Assembly: GCA_041396965.1 (NCBI GenBank)
Contig: JAWKXN010000001.1
Location: forward strand, 1,116,001 to 1,180,000
Direction: 5' to 3'
Length of the DNA stretch: 64,000 nucleotides
DNA from: Rickettsiales bacterium
GTDB taxonomy: Bacteria > Pseudomonadota > Alphaproteobacteria > Rickettsiales > SXRF01
Part shown: one piece after another, positions 21,472-29,457 of the stretch
How the letters are laid out: each line of letters begins with the position of its first letter
How positions within the stretch are numbered: position 1 is the stretch's first letter
The notes under the pieces: model-generated
Databases searched by the model: none
What the model was told of the DNA's origin: nothing
What the model saw: only the letters and a program-made list of their open reading frames with translations
Made by a program: the position numbers and the translations under genes

Positions 21472-21514
21472 CTATAATAGACAATTTAATTTGAGGAGGG
21501 TGTGAGCAATGAAT

Positions 21515-21805
21515 CTACCTATTTGCCATAATCACTGTTTCGGGGCTGTAAGCGATAGTATTCAGCAGTACTTTAGCCGCTGCTTCCGGTTCACGCCGAT
21601 TGGACTCCCAATATTTTACCGACTGCAAAGAAAAACCAAAGGTTTCGGCAAAGGTTTTTTGTGTCATTTTAAGCTTTTTACGGGTAGCCTTAACATTCAC
21701 CTTTTTAGGAACATGGACACGGATACCCTCAACCGGTTTCCCTTGCGTGTAGTCAGCGGTTTCCCTTGCCCCACGCATCAAGCTTTCAAAAAGTTCTTTT
21801 TCCAT
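21515..21805 (-). CDS. Antitoxin, XRE HTH, HigA/NadS-like
   Basis: The 96-residue protein has an N-terminal segment ELFESLMRGARETADYTQGK and then an HTH (VKATRKKLKMTQKTFAETFG and SLQSVKYWESNRREPEAAAK). This matches HigA2/NadS-type antitoxins. GGAGG precedes ATG 21805. It lies 3 bp after the toxin gene, in the toxin-first order usual for HigBA. Confidence 0.88.
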   Translation of the reverse strand: MEKELFESLMRGARETADYTQGKPVEGIRVHVPKKVNVKATRKKLKMTQKTFAETFGFSLQSVKYWESNRREPEAAAKVLLNTIAYSPETVIMANR

Positions 21806-21808
21806 AAA

Positions 21809-22135
21809 TCATCCTCCTTTTTTTATTTCCTGCGCTATCGCATACAAAGCGTTACGCTGTTTATCCGTAATGTTATCACTTTTACTTTTCGCATAGACCG
21901 AGATGAGAGATACCGGCATCCCTTCGTTAAAGAAAAAATAGATTACCCTTACACCTCCGCTCTTACCTGTTCCAGAACGTTTGAAACGAAGCTTTCTAAA
22001 GCCACCGGTTCCTTGAATCACGTCACCCGCATCAGGAGACTCGGCGAGATAACTGATAAGTTCTTCTATCTCATCCCGAGTAAGAAGTCCCTTTGCCTGT
22101 TTGATAAACTCGTATGTTTCAATAACCGTCTGCAT
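21809..22135 (-). CDS. Toxin, HigB2/RelE-like
   Basis: The 108-residue product starts at ATG 22135 (MQTVIETYEFIKQA...). The core GDVIQGTGGFRKLRFKRSGT then GGVRVIYFF and ISVYAKSKSDNITDKQ matches the HigB2-type RelE superfamily, ribosome-dependent mRNA interferases. The TTG nine bases upstream is rejected. A promoter lies so close that the mRNA may begin at the ATG. Confidence 0.88.
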   Translation of the reverse strand: MQTVIETYEFIKQAKGLLTRDEIEELISYLAESPDAGDVIQGTGGFRKLRFKRSGTGKSGGVRVIYFFFNEGMPVSLISVYAKSKSDNITDKQRNALYAIAQEIKKGG

Positions 22136-22137
22136 GG

Positions 22138-22197
22138 TTACCAATGTAAACTAAATGAATGGGTAAGTCAACAAAAAAGTTACCAATGTAAACTAAA
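22138..22197 (-). promoter_or_regulatory. Promoter and duplicated operator of second TA module
   Basis: Two exact 18-bp repeats TTACCAATGTAAACTAAA lie at 22138-22155 and 22180-22197, each containing the dyad TTAC-N4-GTAA. On the minus strand TTGACT (22166-22171), a 17-bp spacer and TACATT (22143-22148) form the promoter, with the -10 inside the first repeat. This is the layout expected for autorepression by the antitoxin. Confidence 0.65.
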
Positions 22198-22218
22198 GGG
22201 GAGGGCGATATGAAGCCC

Positions 22219-22247
22219 TTGACACGGAAAAATAATTTAGGCATAGT
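22219..22247 (+). promoter_or_regulatory. Promoter for the antirepressor leader RNA
   Basis: TTGACA (22219-22224), a 17-bp spacer and CATAGT (22242-22247) form a sigma-70-like promoter reading toward the antirepressor gene. Transcription would begin near 22254. Confidence 0.55.
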
Positions 22248-22253
22248 CGCTGT

Positions 22254-22308
22254 TGAGCGTAACAACTCACGAGAGCGCAAACCAGATGCGTTAATAGCTG
22301 GTTTTTTT
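22254..22308 (+). ncRNA. Candidate c4-like antisense RNA upstream of antirepressor
   Basis: A short RNA of about 55 nt is predicted: it would start after the promoter and end at the hairpin AAACCAG (22279-22285)/CTGGTTT (22298-22304), whose 3' side runs into T7 (22302-22308). Its 5' part GTAACAAC-TCACGAGAG (22259-22275) is complementary to CTCTCTTG...GTTGTTAC (22369-22388) in the antirepressor leader. This resembles c4 RNA of P1/P7-type phages, which pairs with the ant leader. The family match is by layout only. Confidence 0.45.
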
Positions 22309-22459
22309 GTGCCTGCTTTACGGCGGGAGTCCAGTAATACAATACCCGAAAGGGGAATAGCTGGGCAACTCTCTTGTGTTGTTGTTACCTCCCGCCACCA
22401 CATTGGTCATAACAAGCCTTTTTGGTGGTGTTTATCAACGCCAAACAAGAGAGGCTATT

Positions 22460-23080
22460 ATGACAAAATCTATAACATTTCACAACAATCAAATCTCTGT
22501 AACCAAGCTAAATGGCTCGGATTGGGTAAGGGGTATAGAAATCTTTTACTCCTTAGGTTGCAAGTTCCCGAAACAGTCATTAGCAAGTTTCTGCTATACA
22601 CATGGCGAAGAGCTACAAGAGCTTGGAGCAATCAAAAGACTGAAAGTAAAAACTGGTGGCGGTCAGCAAGAATGTATTATGCTCAACCGTCATGGAGCTT
22701 GGGTGGCTGGTATGGTATCCAGAACACCCCTAGCCAAAGAGTTTCGCAAGTGGGTGTTGGATGTGTTGGAGGAACAAACGAACAAAGAGCCGCAAGACAA
22801 GCTCATAGAGCAGCGGAATCAACCAGCCATACCTTCGGATACCCAAAGAGACTTAGGCATGCTCTACGCCATGCTAATGAACTGTGGAGAGAATTTACGA
22901 GAAGCCACCCACTACTCGCAACAACTACCATTCTCAGAAGACGCTTTCCATCTGCAACAGCATCTAAGCAGAATGAATGGGCTATATCCAGAAATGGTTT
23001 CTTTTTCACGGATGATTACAAACAGGCTGTTACCGGAAGGAACACCAAAGCTACGCAAGACAGTTACCTACTGCCTGTAG
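22460..23080 (+). CDS. Antirepressor-like (BRO/P22-type N-terminal domain) protein
   Basis: The start is ATG 22460 behind GAGAGG; product 206 residues. The N-terminal 110 residues, ending LNRHGAWVAGMVSRTPLAKE then FRKWVLDVLEEQ, match the BRO-N/P22-antirepressor type domain; the C-terminal part is helical and unassigned. Such proteins bind repressors or DNA and favour lytic growth. A 324-bp leader from 22136 contains the TA operators, a promoter, the candidate c4-like RNA and an overlapping open frame but no other convincing gene. CTCTCTTG at 22369-22376 can pair with CAAGAGAG at 22446-22453 and hide the ribosome site. Confidence 0.78.
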   Translation: MTKSITFHNNQISVTKLNGSDWVRGIEIFYSLGCKFPKQSLASFCYTHGEELQELGAIKRLKVKTGGGQQECIMLNRHGAWVAGMVSRTPLAKEFRKWVLDVLEEQTNKEPQDKLIEQRNQPAIPSDTQRDLGMLYAMLMNCGENLREATHYSQQLPFSEDAFHLQQHLSRMNGLYPEMVSFSRMITNRLLPEGTPKLRKTVTYCL

Positions 23081-23153
23081 CAAACGATAATTTCCAATTT
23101 AACCAATTAACGAATAGCGGGGGCTTTAGTGCCTCCGCTGATGGGGGTTGACT

Positions 23154-23336
23154 ATGTGGAAGGATATATCAGAGGTGTTGCCGAGCGTTTTTCAACAGGC
23201 AGCAGATAATTTATCAGAAAATATTACGAATGGTGAAGGCAGCGGATTGCAACCGTATGTTCTTTCTTCCTCGCTGGATAGAACGCTTTCACCGCCACAA
23301 AAACAAGCGAGAAAAAGCGAGAAATCAGATGAGTAA
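23154..23336 (+). CDS. Hypothetical 60-residue protein
   Basis: ATG 23154 follows a GGGGG stretch. The product (MWKDISEVLPSVFQQAADNL...) begins with an amphipathic helix and ends in a Lys/Gln-rich tail. It overlaps the initiator start by 8 bp. No family is recognised. Confidence 0.55.
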   Translation: MWKDISEVLPSVFQQAADNLSENITNGEGSGLQPYVLSSSLDRTLSPPQKQARKSEKSDE

Positions 23337-24039
23337 CAATAATTCATGGTTCAGACTTTACGCGGAATTTGCCTTTGACCCCAAGGTGCAGGCGCTCTCC
23401 GAAGCGTTACAACGCCGTTACATAATGTTACTTTGCATGAAGTGTAACGGTGATTTGAAAAAAGTAACGGAGAGTAACGCAAAATTAGCGTTATGCGTAA
23501 CGGCAACTGCGTTACGCATAACGGAAGATGAAGCAAAAGTAACGCACGAAACGTTAGTTGAGTTTGGGTTAATTGAGGAAAATTGGGACATAAAAAAATG
23601 GAATAAACGACAATATATCAGCGACTTAAAAGACCCTACCCTAGCGGATAGACAAAGGCGTTTTAGAGAGAAAAAGCGTAACGGTAACGTAACAGAGCGT
23701 AACGGTAACGTAACGGAAAAAAAACGACCAGATACAGATACAGAAAAGAAAAAAGATATATCTAAAGATATATCCAAAAAGAAAAATTTCTTTTTTCAAA
23801 TTCCCGAATGGATTGATTCAAAGACATGGAACGACTTCATGGAAGTCAGGGAAAAGAAAAAAGCAGTTCAATCAGAACGAGCGTTGAACTGCCTGATTAG
23901 CCAGCTTGATAAAATCAGAAAAAAAGGGCACGACCCTAATCAAATCATTGAAAAATCAATAGTAAACTCTTGGAAGGATGTTTTTGAACCTGACAAAAAG
24001 CCTGACAAAAAACCAACTTCAAACCGAGTAATTTTGTAG
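23329..24039 (+). CDS. Phage replication initiator, O/DnaD-like
   Basis: The 236-residue protein has an N-terminal winged-helix block (WFRLYAEFAFDPKVQALSEA, YIMLLCMKCNGDLKK, ALRITEDEAKVTHETLVEFG) found in phage replication initiators and replisome organisers. A low-complexity linker (about residues 115-150) contains a tandem RNGNVTE repeat. The C-terminal domain (FQIPEWIDSKTWNDFMEVRE...) resembles the DnaD-like tail that recruits helicase. It sits immediately before the helicase gene, and repeated GTAACG motifs inside its coding sequence suggest an internal origin, as in lambda O. Confidence 0.82.
   Translation: MSNNNSWFRLYAEFAFDPKVQALSEALQRRYIMLLCMKCNGDLKKVTESNAKLALCVTATALRITEDEAKVTHETLVEFGLIEENWDIKKWNKRQYISDLKDPTLADRQRRFREKKRNGNVTERNGNVTEKKRPDTDTEKKKDISKDISKKKNFFFQIPEWIDSKTWNDFMEVREKKKAVQSERALNCLISQLDKIRKKGHDPNQIIEKSIVNSWKDVFEPDKKPDKKPTSNRVIL
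23405..23714. other. Candidate phage replication origin with GTAACG iteron-like repeats
   Basis: GTAACG or its complement CGTTAC recurs many times inside the initiator gene, for example near 23405, 23443, 23464, 23474, 23496, 23510 and 23539. It culminates in two tandem 18-bp units GCGTAACGGTAACGTAAC at 23676-23693 and 23697-23714 with a 21-bp period. An A-rich stretch follows at 23715-23790. The density far exceeds neighbouring genes. Confidence 0.5.
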
Positions 24040-24048
24040 GAAAAACTC

Positions 24049-25350
24049 ATGAAAGCATTTGAAAAAACAGAAGATTTTATTTATAGCCCCATTGAGTGCG
24101 TGGAGTCAGAGCAGGCATTGCTTGGGGCTGTAATTTCCAACAGCCGCTTGCTTGATGCCATCCCAGCAGACCTTAGCGAAAATCACTTTTACGAACCTCT
24201 TCATTCTGAGATTTTCAGGGAAATTAAGGATTTTCAAAACACAGAAAAAGCATGGGATTTATTAACAATAAGCCAGCATCTCAGCAAAGACGAAAGGCTT
24301 GAAAAGCTTGGCGGGGCAAGAGGATACCTGTTGAAACTTTATCAGTTTTCAGTAATGCCGGTAAGTGTTCCAGCCCTTGCCCGCCAGATTATTGACTACG
24401 CTAATCGCCGGAAAATAGTTGATATTTGCCGTCTTGCGATGATTAAAGCTGGACAGACTGAGTATGAGTCAACCGCCAGCGAAATAGCCGCCGACGCTTA
24501 TGGAGAGCTAGAAAACCTATCGGTTTCCAACCGATTCAAGGTTAGCACCAGCAAGGAAGTATCAAGAAAAATAATTGATGAAATCAAGCAGAACAGAGGG
24601 GTTGATAGAGATATTACCGGTATTAGCAAGCTGGATGTTTCGCTGGATGGAGGGCTATTTACAGGCAAGCTTTACGGGATAGTTGGCAGGAAAAAGACAG
24701 GGAAAACAATGCTTGCGGGGACTATTTCCCACAACCTTCAAGAAATGGGAACTAGACACATGTACCTAGCTTTGGAAATGGGGAGCAAGGAAATACACCA
24801 GCGTAGCCTAGCACGTTCCGCAGGGTGTAAAGAGGCGGTTTTTAGGTTAGGAGTAAATGATTCTTTGTTGTTAAAAATGGAACAGTTCGCTGAGAACGAA
24901 AACACAGCAAAGCTTTATCTTGATGCCCCAAGTTTAACATTTACCGACCTTCGTCAACTTTTACCGCTTTACATAAAAAAGCATAAAATTAAGGGGTTTA
25001 TTCTTGATTGCTGGCAGTTAGTCGGTGGAAAAAGAAAGGGACTGTCAACCGCTGAGCATCTGGATGAACTGGCGCAATGGCTAGCTGAGGTCGTAAAGAA
25101 ATACGGGGTATGGGGATTGGTAACAGCACAAGAAAATCAAGACGGCAATACAAGGGGAGGAGAGGGCTTGCGCTTAGCTTGCGATCAACTCTATCGCCTC
25201 ACCAAAGCAGAAACTGACAGTCCATACGCATGGCTTGAAATGATGGAAACGAGATACACACGCTGGCAGGATGTGGGAAGCGAGAATAATCCAGCCTTAA
25301 GAATAGCTGATGGTGGAACGCACTACGAACAAACAGGGATTATCGTATGA
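24049..25350 (+). CDS. DnaB-type replicative helicase
   Basis: The 433-residue enzyme unwinds DNA at the phage fork. The DnaB N-terminal domain (ECVESEQALLGAVISNSRLL...) is followed by the RecA-like domain with Walker A G213-RKKTGK-T220 and a DnaB-type motif near GFILDCWQLVGG. Walker A is unusually basic (RKK). The protein lacks the usual long C-terminus and is slightly short for DnaB. It follows the initiator by 9 bp. Confidence 0.9.
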   Translation: MKAFEKTEDFIYSPIECVESEQALLGAVISNSRLLDAIPADLSENHFYEPLHSEIFREIKDFQNTEKAWDLLTISQHLSKDERLEKLGGARGYLLKLYQFSVMPVSVPALARQIIDYANRRKIVDICRLAMIKAGQTEYESTASEIAADAYGELENLSVSNRFKVSTSKEVSRKIIDEIKQNRGVDRDITGISKLDVSLDGGLFTGKLYGIVGRKKTGKTMLAGTISHNLQEMGTRHMYLALEMGSKEIHQRSLARSAGCKEAVFRLGVNDSLLLKMEQFAENENTAKLYLDAPSLTFTDLRQLLPLYIKKHKIKGFILDCWQLVGGKRKGLSTAEHLDELAQWLAEVVKKYGVWGLVTAQENQDGNTRGGEGLRLACDQLYRLTKAETDSPYAWLEMMETRYTRWQDVGSENNPALRIADGGTHYEQTGIIV

Positions 25351-25919
25351 CCGACGACCACATAGACCGCAGTTGTTTTTTGCCACGAGGAGTTGATTTT
25401 ATCACTCCACAGCGCTTGGCAAAGGGCGATTTAAGGGTTAGTTACAACGATTCAGGTCAGATGCAGGAAGCGCAGGCAACCGTTAAAAATATTCTTAATT
25501 GGTTTTGGGAAAATGACTACATCACCCATGAGCAACATGATGACGCTTGTACGTTTCAAATTTGGCGAGACATGCATCAGGTAAGCATGGGAGTTAGAAA
25601 GCCGGTTAGTTCAGGAGAAGTTGAATCTTTAGGAGTTAAGCTTAGAGCCTACGGTTTTGTTCTCCTGCTGAAAAAACTAAGCAGGCATAATGTAAAGGCG
25701 ATTGAATATGTCTTAGAAAATTTTGCGTCAGAACATAATATTTTTTTCGCAAAACGTGATAGGCGAGTTTATCAATCCGTTTTACAAGATTTATCAGAAA
25801 AAATAATCCCCGTCAGAGAGCAAATTAAATACCTAGAATCACTAGATGAAAGTGAGAGAGAGAAACTTTATGAGGAAAACTTACAAAAACTTGTTGCGCA
25901 AATTAAAAAACATGCGTAA
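25347..25919 (+). CDS. Hypothetical phage protein, 190 residues
   Basis: The start overlaps the helicase stop by 4 nt. The product is soluble and helical; motifs such as WFWENDYITHEQHDDACTFQ and VRKPVSSGEVESLGVKLRAY are not familiar beyond similar unannotated phage proteins. Its place at the end of the replication operon suggests a replication or late-regulation role. A terminator follows. Confidence 0.7.
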   Translation: MTDDHIDRSCFLPRGVDFITPQRLAKGDLRVSYNDSGQMQEAQATVKNILNWFWENDYITHEQHDDACTFQIWRDMHQVSMGVRKPVSSGEVESLGVKLRAYGFVLLLKKLSRHNVKAIEYVLENFASEHNIFFAKRDRRVYQSVLQDLSEKIIPVREQIKYLESLDESEREKLYEENLQKLVAQIKKHA

Positions 25920-25963
25920 CATAGCCAACAGCATCGCAACCACAGTTGCGTCTAAAATTTGGA

Positions 25964-25992
25964 GCTGTCAATTTGTTTTGACGGCTTTTTTT
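25964..25992 (+). terminator. Intrinsic terminator after the replication operon
   Basis: GCTGTCAA (25964-25971) pairs with TTGACGGC (25978-25985) with one G-T pair, followed by seven T (25986-25992). It separates early and late modules, so late expression may need antitermination or its own promoter. Confidence 0.8.
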
Positions 25993-26005
25993 ATGTGTAA
26001 ATATC

Positions 26006-26575
26006 ATGGATAAGGAAATAAAATTAAACACAAAACGTAAACGTTTTGTTGAGGAATATGTAATTGATCTAAACGGAACACAAGCGGCAATAAGAGCTGG
26101 TTATAGTAAAAAAACCGCTAGAATAACAGCCTCCAAATTGCTAGCAAAAGCTAACATTCAAGAAGCTATAGCAAAATTACAAAACAAGATTTCTAACAAG
26201 CTAGAAATATCCGCTGAGAGAGTACTTAAAGAATACAGCCGTCTGGCTTTTTTGGATATTCGTAAAATATTTAATGATGATGGTAGCCTAAAATCAGTTC
26301 ATGAGATTGATGATGATACTATTGCCGCCATATCGGGGCTTGAGGTTGAATCATTGTTTGACAATGAAGGCGGTAATAAAAGCAAAATAGGGAGCCTGCA
26401 TAAGATTAAACTATCAGACAAGCGAGCTGCTTTAGATAGCATAGCACGGCATCTTGGTATGTTTAACGACAAGCTGGATGTAACCGCTAAGGTTGATTCT
26501 ATAAATCATGATGTTGATTGGAGTGATTCAGAAAAAGCGGCAAGGGCTTATAAGGAATTAATGAAGAGTTTGTAG
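26006..26575 (+). CDS. terS: Terminase small subunit
   Basis: The 189-residue protein recognises phage DNA for packaging. The N-terminal HTH block KRKRFVEEYVIDLNGTQAAI and RAGYSKKTARITASKLLAKA is the Terminase_2 signature, and the middle LAFLDIRKIFNDDGSLKSVH is also typical. It lies 13 bp after the terminator and 2 bp before terL. No strong ribosome site is seen. Confidence 0.93.
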   Translation: MDKEIKLNTKRKRFVEEYVIDLNGTQAAIRAGYSKKTARITASKLLAKANIQEAIAKLQNKISNKLEISAERVLKEYSRLAFLDIRKIFNDDGSLKSVHEIDDDTIAAISGLEVESLFDNEGGNKSKIGSLHKIKLSDKRAALDSIARHLGMFNDKLDVTAKVDSINHDVDWSDSEKAARAYKELMKSL

Positions 26576-26577
26576 AC

Positions 26578-28191
26578 ATGATATTTCCACCAGATTATGG
26601 GCAGGAATACAAACGGCGCTATACATTACTAAGAAAGCTGAAATCGGATAAAAAACTACAAGCCGCGCTAAAGTCTCACTATAAAAACAACCCAGTGGAT
26701 TGGATTAATGATTGGTGTGTTACATATGATCCGCGTAACAAGCCACCACTTCCTAAATTAATGCCTTTTATTCTATTCCCTAGACAGGTTGAGTTTGTAG
26801 AATTTTTGCAAGAGTGCGTTAAAGACGGTGAGTCGGGTCTTATAGAAAAATCTAGGGATATGGGGGCTACTTGGCTATGTTGTGCCTACAGTGTTTGGCT
26901 ATGGATATATATTGATGGTGTTACGGTAGGGTGGGGGTCACGAAAAGGGATACTTGTAGACAGAAGAGGAGACCCTAGCAGCATTTTTGAAAAAATTAGA
27001 ATGATAATAGAGCATTTGCCTAGCTTTATATTACCAGAAGATTTTTCCATAAAAAAGCATGCGGCGCAAATGAATATAAGGAATCCTATCAATGGTAGCG
27101 TAATAGCCGGTGAGTCGGGTGATGAAATTGGTAGGGGCGGACGTAGCACTATATATTTCAAAGATGAAAGTGCTCATTACGAAAGACCAGAAAAGATAGA
27201 AGCGGCACTAGGTGATAATACTGATGTGCAGATAGATATTTCATCAGTTTTAGATAATACGTTGTTTCAGCGCAGAAGAGAAGCCGGTGAGGAATGGAGT
27301 TTTGGTAAAAAAATAGAAAAAGGTGTTACCAGAGTATTTATTCTAGACTGGAGACATCATCCGGCAAAAGACCAAAAATGGTATGATCGTAGAAGAAAAA
27401 AAGCGGAAGATGAAGGTATGCTTCATATATTCGCGCAAGAAGTAGATAGAGATTATACAGCGACAAGGCAAGGTATTATTATACCTAGCTTGTGGGTTAA
27501 AGCCTCTATAGACGCTCATGTAAAGCTAGGGTTTAATGAAGATGGTATAAGGATAGCCGCTCAAGATATAGCGGATGAGGGAGGCGACCAAAACGCACTT
27601 GCCATAGCGCATGGTTCTGTTGTCATTCATACCGATGTTTGGGGCGAAGGTGACGCAGGGCAAACAACAAGGAGATCTATAGCTCAAGCCAAGCTTTATG
27701 GGGTTAAGGAACTTTATTACGATTCTATTGGTGTTGGTGCGGGCTTTAAGTCAGAAAGCAACCGCATGGTGGAAGAAAAGAGGCTTAATCCAAAAAAATT
27801 AAGGGTTATGGCTTGGAACGCAACGCACCGCCCTCTTGATCCAAAAAGTAATTTGATAACTGGCGACAGAGAGTCTCCAACCAATGAAGAATTTTTTCTG
27901 AATCTCAAAGCGCAGAGCTGGTGGCGACTTAGAGTAAGATTTGAAAAAACTTATAAAGCTATAACTCAAGGAGCTGTATATTCGCAGGAAGAGATGATTT
28001 CTTTACCGAGCGATTTGCCCAACCTTGAAAAATTATTATCTGAGCTAAGCCAAGCAATCCATAAAACCAGTCTATCAGGAAAGATGATGGTTGATAAAAA
28101 ACCTGCTGGCGGACGTTCTCCAAATATAGCTGATGCTGTTGTCATGGCATTCAATCCAGAGCGAGAAATATCAATTTTAGATGTGTTATGA
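26578..28191 (+). CDS. terL: Terminase large subunit
   Basis: The 537-residue packaging motor has an N-terminal ATPase and a C-terminal RNase H-like nuclease. The ATPase motif EKSRDMGATW lies near residue 90-100 and Walker B TIYFKDES near 190-198. The nuclease domain includes AAQDIADEGGDQNA, LYYDSIGVGAG and SPNIADAVVMAF, supplying acidic metal ligands. Its stop overlaps the portal start by 4 nt. Confidence 0.95.
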   Translation: MIFPPDYGQEYKRRYTLLRKLKSDKKLQAALKSHYKNNPVDWINDWCVTYDPRNKPPLPKLMPFILFPRQVEFVEFLQECVKDGESGLIEKSRDMGATWLCCAYSVWLWIYIDGVTVGWGSRKGILVDRRGDPSSIFEKIRMIIEHLPSFILPEDFSIKKHAAQMNIRNPINGSVIAGESGDEIGRGGRSTIYFKDESAHYERPEKIEAALGDNTDVQIDISSVLDNTLFQRRREAGEEWSFGKKIEKGVTRVFILDWRHHPAKDQKWYDRRRKKAEDEGMLHIFAQEVDRDYTATRQGIIIPSLWVKASIDAHVKLGFNEDGIRIAAQDIADEGGDQNALAIAHGSVVIHTDVWGEGDAGQTTRRSIAQAKLYGVKELYYDSIGVGAGFKSESNRMVEEKRLNPKKLRVMAWNATHRPLDPKSNLITGDRESPTNEEFFLNLKAQSWWRLRVRFEKTYKAITQGAVYSQEEMISLPSDLPNLEKLLSELSQAIHKTSLSGKMMVDKKPAGGRSPNIADAVVMAFNPEREISILDVL

Positions 28192-29450
28192 ATGATAAGA
28201 ATTTAATTGAATCTGCAAGAGGGGTGTTGCTTAATTCTCTATCGGCTTTTACCGGATTTTTTTCACCAAATGACACCATTGGAAGTCAACAAGTAGCACA
28301 AGCCGACACTATGCTTGATGGGCTACGCTGGTATCTCATAACAAACAATCGTCAGCTTTTATCACAAAGCTATGCTGAAATAGGGATAGTTCAAACTCTA
28401 ATAGATCAACCGGTGGACGATGCTTTTAGAAACGAGATAAATATACATACCGATCAACTAAGCGATGATGAAATAGATAAGCTAAAAAACTATACAAAGC
28501 GTAACCACGTCTTAGAAGAATTATCGCAAGGACTTAAATGGGCTAGACTATTCGGTGGCGGTGCAGTTATTGTTATAAATGGCGATTCTCATGATAAAAA
28601 GCTTGACATAAAATCCATTAAGGAAGGCTCTAAATTAAGTTTTAGAGCTGTTGATATGTGGGAACTTTACCGAACTGACATAATAGAGCAGGGCGGCACA
28701 AAATTAGAAGAAGACCCTGAATATTACACATATTATGGCATGAGAATTCATAATAGCAGGGTTTTTCCACTAAAAGGTAAGCGTGCGCCATCACTTTTAA
28801 GACCTAACCTTCGTGGATGGGGAATGTCAGAGTTAGAAAGAGTGGTTGGTTCGCTTAACTCTTATATAAAAAATAAATCAGTTATATTTGAGCTTTTGGA
28901 TGAAGCTAAAATAGATGTCTACAAAATAGATGGTTTTAATAACTCATTAATGACGACTGATGGAACTACTAAAGTAGCTGAGCGTATTCAAAACGCTAAT
29001 ATGATAAAAAATTATCAAAACGCCATCACTATGGATAAAGGCGACGAATACGATCAAAAACAAGTAACATTTTCTGGACTTGCCGAAATACTCACTCAAA
29101 TAAGGCAAGGTGTAGCCGCAGACCTTAGAATGCCGCTTACAAAACTATTTGGGATAAGTTCAGCCGGATTTAACAGTGGTGAAGACGACATAGAAAATTA
29201 TAATTCTATGATAGAAAGCGAGATTAGAGCTAAAGCGAAATATGTAAAAAATTCTAAGTTTAACCGAACTATGCAGGCTTATCAATCAGGATTAGCTCAG
29301 GTTGAGGAGGCTAAAAAATCTCTTAACAAAGATCATCTATTGCCCGTAGAGATAGATGACAAGGCTCCAGCCGTTCCGCCTTTAGGAGACGGAAGTAACG
29401 ATTACACGGTAAAATCGTCTGCCGGTGACGGTGATAGTCTAAAGCCATAA
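28188..29450 (+). CDS. Portal protein, DUF1073 family
   Basis: The 420-residue protein forms the dodecameric DNA gate of the head. LDGLRWYLITNNRQLLSQSY, QTLIDQPVDDAFR, LKWARLFGGGAVIVI and RQGVAADLRMPLTKLFGISS are DUF1073 hallmarks. That Pfam family has been renamed for the N-terminal region of Acb1-like proteins, but no Acb1 nuclease domain is visible here and the position between terL and the Mu-F-like gene is that of the portal. Confidence 0.9.
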   Translation: MNDKNLIESARGVLLNSLSAFTGFFSPNDTIGSQQVAQADTMLDGLRWYLITNNRQLLSQSYAEIGIVQTLIDQPVDDAFRNEINIHTDQLSDDEIDKLKNYTKRNHVLEELSQGLKWARLFGGGAVIVINGDSHDKKLDIKSIKEGSKLSFRAVDMWELYRTDIIEQGGTKLEEDPEYYTYYGMRIHNSRVFPLKGKRAPSLLRPNLRGWGMSELERVVGSLNSYIKNKSVIFELLDEAKIDVYKIDGFNNSLMTTDGTTKVAERIQNANMIKNYQNAITMDKGDEYDQKQVTFSGLAEILTQIRQGVAADLRMPLTKLFGISSAGFNSGEDDIENYNSMIESEIRAKAKYVKNSKFNRTMQAYQSGLAQVEEAKKSLNKDHLLPVEIDDKAPAVPPLGDGSNDYTVKSSAGDGDSLKP

Positions 29451-29457
29451 ACTTTTT

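Noticed and set aside
22210..22460. Annotating the long second frame at 22210-23151 as a standard gene
   Set aside because: Most of it overlaps the antirepressor in another frame and its codon pattern is not convincing; reported only as an observation.
28188..29450. Portal gene as an anti-CBASS Acb1 nuclease
   Set aside because: Only the portal-type DUF1073 region is visible; no Acb1 phosphodiesterase motifs and the position is that of a portal.
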